A DNA stretch of 64,000 bases from Microbacterium pygmaeum. Lineage in GTDB: Bacteria; Actinomycetota; Actinomycetes; Actinomycetales; Microbacteriaceae. The notes beneath the pieces were generated by a model. It was not told the DNA's origin and searched no databases. It worked only from the letters and a program-made list of their open reading frames with translations. The translations under genes and the position numbers were made by a program. The stretch covers positions 1,426,001 to 1,490,000 of the forward strand of contig NZ_LT629692.1 in NCBI RefSeq assembly GCF_900100885.1, written 5' to 3'. The first letter of the stretch is position 1. Each line of letters opens with the position of its first letter. Of the stretch, positions 36,259-44,586 are shown in pieces.

Positions 36259-37433
36259 GCAACACCACGATCACCGCTGAGCCGGAAGTGACGCTCGATG
36301 ACGTGCTGCAGGCCGCCCAGGCCGTCACCGCGCGATTCCCCGACGAGTACTATCGCGAACTCGACAAGTCGGGCGAGTACGCCACCGACTTCGTCACCGC
36401 CGCCACCGAAGCGGGTCTGCACGCAGTCATGGTGCCCGAGGAATACGGCGGCTGGGGCCTCGGCGTCCGAGAAGCCAGCGTTATCACCGAGCAGATCAAC
36501 TACTCCGGTGGCGCAGGCGCTTTCATCCACGCGACGATGTTCATCATGGGCATCCTGGCCCGCTACGGGTCTCACGAGCAGAAGGCGAAGTGGCTGCCCC
36601 GGGTCGCGAGCGGCGAACTGCGCCTGACGACCTTCGCGCTCACCGAGCCGAACGTCGGCACCGACACGTCGAAGATGCAGACCACCGCCCGGCTCGAGAA
36701 CGGCGAGTGGGTCTTCAAGGGCCAGAAGATGTACATCTCGCGCGCTGGATTCACCGACCTCATGGTCATCATGGCGCGCACCAGCCCGTCGCCCGACCCC
36801 AAGAAGCCGGGCCTGGGCATCTCGTGCTTCCTCGTCGACATCCGTGACGTCGACCCCAAGCAGCTGTCGATGCGCCAGATTCCGGTGATGTTCAACCACC
36901 ACACGTACGAGCTGTTCCTTGACGACTTCCGCGTCCCGGAGGACGCGCTGATCGGCGAAGAGGGCAAGGGTTTCCGGTACCTGATGGACGGCCTCAACGC
37001 GGAACGCATCGTCGTGGCCGCCGAGTGCATTGGCGATTGCCGCTGGTTCCTCGAGCGCACCGTCCGCTACGCGAACGAGCGGGTCATCTTCGGTCGTCCC
37101 ATCGGGCAGAACCAGGCCGTGCAGTTTCCGATCGCGGCGGGTTACGTCAACATGAAGGCGGCCGACCAGATGCGCTGGAAGGCCACCGAGGTCTTCGACA
37201 GCGGAGTCAACGCGGGAGCGGAGTCAAACATGGCGAAGTACCTCGCGGCCAACGCGTCGTGGGAACTGGCCAATGTCGCGATGCAGACCCACGGCGGCAA
37301 CAGCATGGCCGTCGAGTACGACATCGAGCGGAAGTTCCGCGAGACGCGCATCTTCCAAGTCGCCCCGGTCTCGCCGAACATGGTGCTCAGCTACATCGGC
37401 ACCCACGTCCTCGGCCTCCCCAAGTCGTACTGA
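36255..37433 (+). CDS. Acyl-CoA dehydrogenase with isovaleryl-type catalytic glutamate
   Basis: A 392-residue FAD enzyme that would desaturate an acyl-CoA. FALTEPNVGTDTSKMQT and GQKMYISRAG mark the flavin site. The usual catalytic EGT near the C-terminus is replaced (RETRIFQVAPVSPN). Glu250 in GLNAERIVVAAE lies where isovaleryl-CoA dehydrogenase has its base, so a branched substrate is plausible. Coupled to the CoA-transferase (ATGA) and followed after eight bases by a MaoC-type gene. Confidence 0.92.
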   Translation: MSNTTITAEPEVTLDDVLQAAQAVTARFPDEYYRELDKSGEYATDFVTAATEAGLHAVMVPEEYGGWGLGVREASVITEQINYSGGAGAFIHATMFIMGILARYGSHEQKAKWLPRVASGELRLTTFALTEPNVGTDTSKMQTTARLENGEWVFKGQKMYISRAGFTDLMVIMARTSPSPDPKKPGLGISCFLVDIRDVDPKQLSMRQIPVMFNHHTYELFLDDFRVPEDALIGEEGKGFRYLMDGLNAERIVVAAECIGDCRWFLERTVRYANERVIFGRPIGQNQAVQFPIAAGYVNMKAADQMRWKATEVFDSGVNAGAESNMAKYLAANASWELANVAMQTHGGNSMAVEYDIERKFRETRIFQVAPVSPNMVLSYIGTHVLGLPKSY

Positions 37434-37441
37434 GGTCGGCG

Positions 37442-37918
37442 GTGACTTCGCAGGGACTGCTCTTCGAGGATTACTTCGACGGGCAGTCCATCGAGACGCC
37501 ACATCGCACGGTGACCGACTACGAGATCTCGTCGTTCGTCACCCTCTGCGGGTTTCTTACGCCGACCTTCATCGATCTGGAGTACGTCAGCCGGCCGGAG
37601 CACTACTCCGGCCGGATCGCGCCCGGGCTGCTGACGCTCTCGCTCGCCGAGGGCCTCGTGCTGGCCTCCGGGGTCACGAGGGGCACCGGTCTCGCACTGC
37701 TCGAGCTGACACCGAAATGGCTGTCGCCGGTGTACTCCGGCGACACGATCTTCACGGAGATCAACTTCGTCTCGAAGCGGATGACCTCGCGCGGCGATCG
37801 CGGAGTGGTCGTGACCGACAACGTGGTGCGCATGACGAAGGGCGACGTCGCTGCGACGTACCGCTCCACGCGCATGATCAAGAGCAGCCAGTTCCAGTCC
37901 AGCGTCGAGAGCGAGTGA
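37442..37918 (+). CDS. MaoC-like hot-dog protein without catalytic residues
   Basis: A 158-residue hot-dog protein. In the hydratase motif FAALSGDxNPLHxD the Asp and His are both missing; it reads FVTLCGFLTPTFID. The rest of the fold (YSGRIAPGLLTLSLAEGL, SPVYSGDTIFTEINF) is kept. The intact partner follows three bases later, so this is probably the silent half of a heteromeric hydratase, as in ChsH1-ChsH2. Start GTG 37442; the longer open frame upstream is noise over the dehydrogenase gene. Confidence 0.87.
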   Translation: MTSQGLLFEDYFDGQSIETPHRTVTDYEISSFVTLCGFLTPTFIDLEYVSRPEHYSGRIAPGLLTLSLAEGLVLASGVTRGTGLALLELTPKWLSPVYSGDTIFTEINFVSKRMTSRGDRGVVVTDNVVRMTKGDVAATYRSTRMIKSSQFQSSVESE

Positions 37919-37921
37919 AAC

Positions 37922-38392
37922 GTGCCCGTCGAAAAGCCGAAGTACTACTTCGAGGATTTCCAGGCCGGCGACCGATTCGTCTCGCCCCGGCGCACGATCG
38001 GTGTCGCCGACATTTCTCTGTTCGCGGGGCTCTCGGGTGATTACAACCCGATCCACACCGACGCCGTGTTCGCCGAGGAGAGTTCCTTCGGCCAACGCAT
38101 CGCGCACGGCGTGCTCGGGCTCAGCGTCTTGACCGGGCTCATGACGCGAACGGGTGTTTTCGAGGCCGGCACGATCGCACTCCTCGGCATCGAGGAGTGG
38201 AGATTCAAGGCGCCGGTGTTCGACGGCGACACGGTCCACGTCGTGATCGACATCGAGGAGACCCGGCTGGCCAGCGACGGTCAGCGCGGCATACTCAAGC
38301 GGCGGGTCTCGCTGGTCAACCAGCGTGGCGAGGTGTGTCAGACCGGCGTGCTGCCGCTGCTGATGAAGTGCCGCCCCGGCGCCGAGGTCTGA
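37922..38392 (+). CDS. MaoC-like enoyl-CoA hydratase with intact active site
   Basis: A 156-residue hot-dog hydratase. FAGLSGDYNPIHTDAVFAEES carries the catalytic Asp and His, and FGQRIAHGVLGLSV the following helix. GTG 37922 is three bases after the catalytically empty paralogue. Together they would hydrate the enoyl-CoA made by the dehydrogenase at 36255. The gene ends against a broken quinone-oxidoreductase gene on the other strand. Confidence 0.9.
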   Translation: MPVEKPKYYFEDFQAGDRFVSPRRTIGVADISLFAGLSGDYNPIHTDAVFAEESSFGQRIAHGVLGLSVLTGLMTRTGVFEAGTIALLGIEEWRFKAPVFDGDTVHVVIDIEETRLASDGQRGILKRRVSLVNQRGEVCQTGVLPLLMKCRPGAEV

Positions 38393-38934
38393 CTCCAGGC
38401 GCATCTGCGATGACCGACAGGCCGCGGTGCTTGGCGAGGTGGATCACATGGCCCCCGTAGACACCGGCCGCCCCCGTCACGCCCAGCACACTGCCCGGCG
38501 CCAGGCCCAGCAGGTCGAGCGACGCCACCGCCGTCAGACCGGTCATCGGGAGTGTCGCCGCCGCGAGGTCGCTCATGCCCGTTGGCGCTCTGGTGACCGA
38601 CCGGGGCGAGACGACGATGTGGGATGCGTACGCGCCGCGCGTTGCCTCTGGAAAGATCAGGGCCATGGCACGGTCGCCGATCGACAGGTCGGTGACCGCA
38701 TCCTCGCCGATCTCCTCGACAATGCCCGCGAAGTCCATTCCCCGAACCCAGGGACGCTGGTGGGTGTTCAGCAGATCGGCGCGTGCCCCCGGATCGTCTG
38801 ATCGTGTCGGTTGGGTTCGCCGCCGCCGCGGTGACGCGCACTCGGATCTCGTCTGCGCCCATGACCGGGTCGGCCACCTCCACGACCTCGAGTACGTCTG
38901 GACCACCGAGTCGGCTGTAACGGATCGCTCTCAT
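38393..38934 (-). pseudogene. Quinone oxidoreductase (MDR family) remnant, frameshifted and 3'-truncated
   Basis: From ATG 38934 the frame reads MRAIRYSRLGGPDVLEVVEV and ANPTDTIRR, a normal N-terminus of NADPH:quinone oxidoreductase. Around 38785-38810 the similarity moves to another frame (ARADLLNT, GMDFAGIVEEIGEDA, TGAAGVYGGHVIHLAKHRGLSVIADA). It ends abruptly at about 38393, at the stop of the MaoC gene, losing about 40 percent of the protein. So it has one frameshift plus a 3' deletion. Not functional. Confidence 0.85.
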
Positions 38935-39036
38935 GCGCCGCTCCGCTCTCGCTCCGCTCGCTCTCCATTGACGCGGAATGGTCATAATGTAAGACTTTAA
39001 TACTACAGGTCATCACCAGAAGGAGAACCGGGCACC

Positions 39037-39726
39037 GTGCCGACCGCGAACCCCGCTGCGGTGTACCTCGCGAGGATTGAGCCGCCGCCTAAGCGCCTCA
39101 GTTACATCCAGCGCCGCGACTCGCTCGAGGAGACCGCGTTCCGCGCGCACTGGTCTCAGGTCCACTCGCGTATCGCTCGGTAGCTGCCCGGTGTTCGCGC
39201 ATACGTCCAGAACCACGTGGTCTCTCGCCTCGGTGTCGATCCGGAAGCACCGACGCGCATCGATGGCATGGTCGAGTTGTGGTTCGACGACGACGGTGCT
39301 CACGAAGCGGGGTTCTCCTCAGACGTCGCGGCGAGACTCGCGGTCGACGAGACACTCTTCATGCAGGGACTCGGAGGGTCCGCCGTCGTCACCGATTCCG
39401 ACGCCCCGCGGGCGGGGGATGCCCCGGCTGCGGTGTGGCTGCTCGGTTATGGGAATGTCCCACGGCGCACCGAGATCGCCGCGGAGCTGGCAACCATGAC
39501 CGGAGTGGCGCCGGAACGGGTCGCCGTGAACCGCCCCGTTCCGGGGGCGAAAGTGCTCACTCGCCCGCTCATGAAAGTTCTGCCGATCGCCGGCCTCGCT
39601 GTCTCGATCGCGATGCCGAGCACGCTCGAGGCGCAAGACCTCGCAACGATGCTCGCACGGTCGAAGGCACGGTCATGGTTCCCCGCAGCTCAGATCCTGA
39701 TCGCCGAACGCATCAGGATCGTCTGA
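39037..39726 (+). pseudogene. EthD-domain gene with one in-frame TAG
   Basis: From GTG 39037 (AAGGAG at 39020-39025) the frame runs to TGA 39724 with a single interruption, TAG at 39181-39183. The interrupted context SLEETAFRAHWSQVHSRIAR-stop-LPGVRAYVQNH is the classic EthD core, so CAG to TAG is the likely change. Beyond the stop the frame is intact for about 180 codons, with a second EthD-like half. EthD proteins are small accessory or ring-modifying proteins in degradation clusters. Either recently inactivated or a sequencing error. Confidence 0.8.
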
Positions 39727-39754
39727 CGAAGGTGAAAGTCACCCCGCCCCGTTG

Positions 39755-40651
39755 CTACTCGCCGACCGGCACCCCGAGGAGCGACGGCAGCACGTCGGCC
39801 AATTCGGCGGCATCCCATCGTCCGTGCTTACGCACCATCCGGCTGCCGCGCACATCGAGCTGATCGCCGTAGACGATGATGTCGCCGCCCGAGGCGTAGA
39901 CGAACTTGCCGCTGATGTTCTTCGCGGCCGGAGTGCTCAAGAACACCACGGCCGGTGCCACGTCGGCTGGGTCGAGCGACTCCGACGGCGGTACGCCGCC
40001 GACCATGCGGGGCTTTGACTCGGGGAACAGCTGCGTCGTCGCGCTCGGCAGGAGGGAGTTGACGCGGATGCCTGTTTCCCACAGCTCGACCGCAAGCGTG
40101 GTCGTGAGACCCATGATCGCCGCTTTCGCGGCGCTGTACACGGTGCTCGGCGGTTGCCGCAGATCTTTCGTCTCGGTCTTGCTGGCCGGCACCTGGAAGA
40201 ACGCGCCGCGCGAAGAGACCGTGATGATGCTGCCGCTGTTCTGCTTCTTCATCTGCGGGATGGCGTACTTACACGCGAGGAAGTGTCCCTTCACGTGCAG
40301 CGACATCAGGCCGTCCCACTGCTCCTCGGTGAGGTCCTCCAGCTTTCCGCGCACCATGTTGCCGGCGCACATCACGAGGATGTCGAGGCGACCGAACTTC
40401 TCCACGGTCTGCGCGACCATGGCGCTCGCACCCTCGGAGGTCGTGACGTTCTCGCGCAGAGCGAGGCCGCGAGCTCCGATCGCCTCGATCTCTGCGACGA
40501 CCTCGTCGGCAACCGAGACGCCGTTCTCGTCGCGGAAGATGTCGTCGATGGCGACGGAGGCCCCCTCTGCTGCCAACGCTAGAGAAATCGCGCGGCCCAG
40601 GCCCCGCCCGCCTCCTGTGATCAGCGCTACTTGCCCGTCCAGAAGTCCCAT
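39755..40651 (-). CDS. Short-chain dehydrogenase (17-beta-HSD4/MFE-2-like)
   Basis: A 298-residue NAD(P) oxidoreductase. TGGGRGLG (12-19) is the cofactor loop, SIITVSSRGAFF gives the catalytic Ser region and YSAAKAA the Tyr-Lys pair. The insert around VPASKTETKDLRQ and the long C-terminus recall the peroxisomal multifunctional type-2 dehydrogenases. It could oxidise the 3-hydroxyacyl-CoA left by the MaoC pair. Start ATG 40651 with AGAGGAT upstream; divergent from the aldehyde dehydrogenase. Confidence 0.9.
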   Translation of the reverse strand: MGLLDGQVALITGGGRGLGRAISLALAAEGASVAIDDIFRDENGVSVADEVVAEIEAIGARGLALRENVTTSEGASAMVAQTVEKFGRLDILVMCAGNMVRGKLEDLTEEQWDGLMSLHVKGHFLACKYAIPQMKKQNSGSIITVSSRGAFFQVPASKTETKDLRQPPSTVYSAAKAAIMGLTTTLAVELWETGIRVNSLLPSATTQLFPESKPRMVGGVPPSESLDPADVAPAVVFLSTPAAKNISGKFVYASGGDIIVYGDQLDVRGSRMVRKHGRWDAAELADVLPSLLGVPVGE

Positions 40652-40680
40652 TGTTTTTTCATCCTCTCGATCAAACTAAC

Positions 40681-40714
40681 TGTCAATCTCTGACACAACG
40701 TGCTGTAGTCTGAC
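40681..40714. promoter_or_regulatory. Divergent promoter region with two TGTCA-type sites
   Basis: TGTCA-N5-TGACA (40681-40695) and the palindrome GTCTGAC (40708-40714) followed by GTTTAG lie between the divergent SDR and aldehyde dehydrogenase genes. Same element as at the other island promoters. Confidence 0.55.
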
Positions 40715-40818
40715 GTTTAGACCATATGGGGATGTGACGAAGGCGTCAACACGTCATCGCACGGCACACCCGCGCGGCGGTCGACGCCGACGGTGCCCAT
40801 CGGATCGAGGAGGAACCG

Positions 40819-42291
40819 GTGCAGGACTTCAGGCAGCAGTTTATTGGTGGCCACTGGCGACACGGCGGCGGGGGAGAGTTCGAGAGCGTCGACCCGTATA
40901 CGCGCGAGCCGTGGGCGGTCTTCTCCATCGCGACCGCCGAAGACGTCGATGAGGCGGTCGCCGCGGCACGCGCCGCGTTCCCGGCCTGGCGTCGCACACC
41001 GGCGTATCAGCGGGCGCAACTGCTGTTCCGCCTCGCCGACCTCATCGAGCAGAACGCCGATGCACTCGCCGAACTCGACGTCCACGACAACGGCAAGATC
41101 TTCCGCGAACACCGCAACCAGAACATCTTTGCGGCGCGCAACACGCGTTTCATCGCCGGCGCGGCCGACAAGGTGCTGGGCGAGACCAAGCCGATGGATT
41201 CGTGGGATGTCATCGACTTCACCGTGCGCGAGCCGTTGGGAGTGGTCGCCGGTATCAGCACGTGGAACTCGCCGCTGCAGAACGCAGCGAACAAGATCGC
41301 CCCGGCCATCGCATCGGGCAACACGATCGTGTTGAAGCCCAGCGACCGCACGAGCTCGAGCGCCCTGCGCCTGGCGCGACTGTGTGAAGAAGCGGGCTTC
41401 CCCACCGGTGTCGTCAACGTGATCACCGGCCCGGGCGACTCCGGCCGCCACCTCACCAGGCATCCCGATATCAACAAGATCGCCTTCACCGGCGGCCCGC
41501 CCGCAGCGCGGGGGATCATGTCGCACGCGACCGAACGAATGATCTCCGGCATCTACGAGCTGGGTGGCAAGTCGGCCAGCATCCTTTTCCCGGATGCCGA
41601 TCTCGACCGCGCGATCCCGGGAATCGTCGCGGGCGTGTTCGCTGCCGCAGGCCAGACCTGCGTGGCCGGATCGCGTCTTCTGGTGCACGAGAGCATCCAC
41701 GACGACATCGTCGCCCGCGTCGCCGAGCTGGCGGCGAAGACCGTCTTCGGCAACCCGTTCGACGAAGCGACCCAGGTCGGTCCCCTCGTAGACGAGAAGC
41801 ACTACACGAACGTCATCGCCGCGATCGAGGCCGCGAAGGCTGAAGGCGCGGTGCTGTACGCCGGCGGGGGCAACCCCGAGGGCTTCGAGGGTACCCTGTT
41901 CGTCGAACCGACGATCTTCACCGGGGTGCGACCCGACATGACGATCGCCCAGGAGGAAGTCTTCGGACCCGTGCTCGCCGTCATCCCGTTCAGCACCGAA
42001 GACGAAGCGATCGAGATCGCCAACGGTACGGATTTCGGGCTCGCCGCGAGCATCTGGACGACCGACTTCGCGCGTGCACACCGTGTCGGCCGAGAGTTGA
42101 TCGCGGGTACCGTGTGGATCAACACGTCGCGCACCATCAGCGCGACCGCGCCCTTCGGAGGCTTCAAGCTCAGCGGCCACGGCCGTGAGCGCGGGACCGA
42201 GGTGTTCCTCGAGTACACCGCCACCAAGAACATGATGCTCGACATCTCCACAGGCGGACGCGATCCGTTCCTGATGGGCGCAGGAAAGTAG
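40819..42291 (+). CDS. Aldehyde dehydrogenase
   Basis: A 490-residue NAD(P)-dependent enzyme. WNSPLQNAANKIAPAIASGNTIVLKPSD binds the cofactor, Glu247 (YELGGKS) is the general base and Cys281 (GQTCVAG) the nucleophile. EEVFGPVLAVIPF and the end PFGGFKLSGHGRE are standard. GAGGAGGAA precedes GTG 40819. It is followed by the zinc-ribbon/HyuAB genes, probably in one transcript. It may oxidise an aldehyde released by retro-aldol cleavage; that is inference. Confidence 0.93.
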   Translation: MQDFRQQFIGGHWRHGGGGEFESVDPYTREPWAVFSIATAEDVDEAVAAARAAFPAWRRTPAYQRAQLLFRLADLIEQNADALAELDVHDNGKIFREHRNQNIFAARNTRFIAGAADKVLGETKPMDSWDVIDFTVREPLGVVAGISTWNSPLQNAANKIAPAIASGNTIVLKPSDRTSSSALRLARLCEEAGFPTGVVNVITGPGDSGRHLTRHPDINKIAFTGGPPAARGIMSHATERMISGIYELGGKSASILFPDADLDRAIPGIVAGVFAAAGQTCVAGSRLLVHESIHDDIVARVAELAAKTVFGNPFDEATQVGPLVDEKHYTNVIAAIEAAKAEGAVLYAGGGNPEGFEGTLFVEPTIFTGVRPDMTIAQEEVFGPVLAVIPFSTEDEAIEIANGTDFGLAASIWTTDFARAHRVGRELIAGTVWINTSRTISATAPFGGFKLSGHGRERGTEVFLEYTATKNMMLDISTGGRDPFLMGAGK

Positions 42292-42302
42292 CGGGAGCGG
42301 TC

Positions 42303-42533
42303 GTGCGAAACCACGCAACCAGTCATCGTCTGTACGCCGAACGCACGCGCGTCGAGGGCGTCTGTCCACAGTGCGGCACCGGCGAACTCGCCCGGTACCC
42401 GGTCAACTCCGAAGGGGGATGGTTCATGGTCGTCAAGTGCCAGGAGTGCCTGCATTCGGTCAGCCGAGAGCCGTGGAACCGGCTCGGACCCATCGCGCTC
42501 CTGGTCGACACGATCGAGGGGGCGAGCAAATGA
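42303..42533 (+). CDS. Small zinc-ribbon protein upstream of HyuA
   Basis: A 76-residue protein with two CxxC knuckles: Cys21/Cys24 (CPQCG) and Cys46/Cys49 (CQEC). I do not recognise a named family. GTG 42303 is 11 bases after the aldehyde dehydrogenase, and the stop overlaps the HyuA start by four bases (ATGA), so it is tightly coupled to HyuA. Ketone carboxylases of the HyuAB type have extra small, metal-binding subunits, so a subunit role is plausible. It is much shorter than acetone carboxylase gamma. Confidence 0.75.
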   Translation: MRNHATSHRLYAERTRVEGVCPQCGTGELARYPVNSEGGWFMVVKCQECLHSVSREPWNRLGPIALLVDTIEGASK

Positions 42534-44584
42534 GCGCTCGGGCCATGATCGCCGTGGATGTGGGTGGCACGTTCACCGACGTCGTCGCGATCCGCGAAGG
42601 GAAGATCGAGACCGCCAAGGTTTCGACCAGCTACACCTCCGTGTGCCAGCCGGTTCTCGACGGCGCGCAGCTGCTCGGCGTCGACGACGCGATCGTGTTC
42701 AATCACGCCAGCACGCACGGGCTCAACGCCGTCATTACTCGCCGGCTCCCGAAGGTCGCGTTCCTGACCACCGAAGGCCATCGCGACATGCTCGACATTG
42801 GTCGCGTGTGGCGGCCGTCGGAATCGCTGCTCGACCCGAACTGGCGACGCAGCTTCGGCGACGCGGCGCGCCCGCTCGTGCCGCGCTATCTTCGCCGCGG
42901 AGTGCGCGAGCGAACGTTGGCCGACGGCACCGCGCTATTCGAACTCGACGAAGGCCAGGCGCGCGCGCAGCTGGAGGTGCTCAAGAAGTGCGACGTCGAG
43001 GGAGTGGCGATCTGCCTGCTGAACTCCTACGTCAGCCCGGTGCATGAGATCAGGCTCCGCGAGCTGGTGTACGAGGTACTCGGCGCCGACATCGCCTGCT
43101 CGATCTCGTCTGAGGTGTCGCCGCTGGCCAAGGAATACCCGCGCGCATCGACCACGGTTATCGACGCCTTCATGAAAATCATCTATCGCGACTACACGTC
43201 CGAGCTGCAGACGGGCCTCACCGATCTCGGCTTCGACGGTGAGCTGAACTTCGCCGACTGCGCGGCGACCCTCGTGCCGGTCGATCGCGCGATGGAGTTC
43301 CCCTACCGCATCGTGTTCTCGGGTCCCTCCGCGGGCACGGTCGCGTCGGCCCACTTCGGCGCGATGATCGGTCAAGACCAGCTGCTGTGCGCCGACATCG
43401 GCGGAACCTCCTGCGACATCAGCGTCGTGACCGGTGGTCGACCGACCGTGAATACGAGTTTCGAACTCGAGCACGATCTGATCGTCAACGCGCTGGCCAA
43501 CGACATCACAGCCATCGCGGCCGGCGGCGGCAGCCTCGTCACCATCGGCCCGACCGGCGAACTGCGAGTCGGCCCGACCAGTGCCGGCTCCGACCCCGGA
43601 CCGGCCTGCTACGGCCGGGGTGGCACGCAGCCGACGACGACCGACATCTGCGTCATGATCGGCATCATCGAACCCGGCGAGTTCGCCGGCGGCGAAGTGC
43701 ACATCAATCGCGACCTCTCGCGCCAGGCCTTCGAGGGTCTCGACACGGAGTTCTCCCTGGCGCAGCGCGTTCGCTACGCCTACGAGATGGCCGTCAACAA
43801 CATCTCCGAGGGTCTGTTCAACGTGGCGATCAAGCACGGCGTCGACCCGCGTGACTTCAGCGTCGTGGCGTACGGAGCCGCGGGACCGATGCTGCTGCCG
43901 GCGACCATGGACACGCTGCACTGCAAGCAGGTGATCGTGCCCCCGCATCCGGGTCTGTTCTCCGCGCTGGGGCTTCTCTCGGCCGACCAGGTCTTCACGG
44001 TCAACCGCAGTTCGTACACGATCCTGTCGGCGGATGCCGCGGAGCACATCAACGCGATCTTCGCCGAGATGGAGGCCGAGATGCTCGCCGGACTCGACGC
44101 GAGCGTCGCCGTGACTTTCGAGCGCACATTCGACGGCCACCTCGTGGGTCAGAGCTGGGACACGCCGTTCGTGCCCGTGCCCGATGGCGCTCTCGATGCG
44201 GGGAGCATCAGCGAGATGATCGCGGCCTTCCACGACACGTACGAAGAGCGATCGGGAAACCGCTTCGAGCAGGTCGCGGTGGAGGGTGTCACCTTCCGCA
44301 TCAACGCGATCCTCGACACACCCAAAGTCGAGTACCCGGCGCTCGCCGCGCGCACCGGCGATGCGCTCGCACCGGTCCGGCAGACGACGATCCGCTACCT
44401 CGGCGATCTCGCTGTGAACGATGGGGAGCAGATCGCCTCTGTCTACGACCGCGACGACCTGCGCGCCGGAGACGTCATCGAGGGTCCGGCGATCATCTCC
44501 GAGAGACTGTCGACGACGTTCATCAGCAGCGGCCAGGTCGCATCGGTGGGCCCGTTCGGCGAACTCATCATCACGAAGGAGTGA
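42530..44584 (+). CDS. HyuA-type ATP-dependent subunit (hydantoinase A / ketone carboxylase beta family)
   Basis: A 684-residue ASKHA-fold protein. The phosphate loop AVDVGGTFTDVVAI is at residues 8-21, and the second ATP motif ADIGGTSCDISVV is near residue 288. SGPSAGTVASA and AAGGGSLV follow the family. Members include N-methylhydantoinase, 5-oxoprolinase and the carboxylases of acetone and acetophenone. CoA, alcohol dehydrogenase and BadI-like neighbours favour a ketone carboxylase, but this is context only. The start is ATG 42530; the HyuB gene begins two bases after the stop. Confidence 0.9.
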   Translation: MSARAMIAVDVGGTFTDVVAIREGKIETAKVSTSYTSVCQPVLDGAQLLGVDDAIVFNHASTHGLNAVITRRLPKVAFLTTEGHRDMLDIGRVWRPSESLLDPNWRRSFGDAARPLVPRYLRRGVRERTLADGTALFELDEGQARAQLEVLKKCDVEGVAICLLNSYVSPVHEIRLRELVYEVLGADIACSISSEVSPLAKEYPRASTTVIDAFMKIIYRDYTSELQTGLTDLGFDGELNFADCAATLVPVDRAMEFPYRIVFSGPSAGTVASAHFGAMIGQDQLLCADIGGTSCDISVVTGGRPTVNTSFELEHDLIVNALANDITAIAAGGGSLVTIGPTGELRVGPTSAGSDPGPACYGRGGTQPTTTDICVMIGIIEPGEFAGGEVHINRDLSRQAFEGLDTEFSLAQRVRYAYEMAVNNISEGLFNVAIKHGVDPRDFSVVAYGAAGPMLLPATMDTLHCKQVIVPPHPGLFSALGLLSADQVFTVNRSSYTILSADAAEHINAIFAEMEAEMLAGLDASVAVTFERTFDGHLVGQSWDTPFVPVPDGALDAGSISEMIAAFHDTYEERSGNRFEQVAVEGVTFRINAILDTPKVEYPALAARTGDALAPVRQTTIRYLGDLAVNDGEQIASVYDRDDLRAGDVIEGPAIISERLSTTFISSGQVASVGPFGELIITKE

Positions 44585-44586
44585 GC

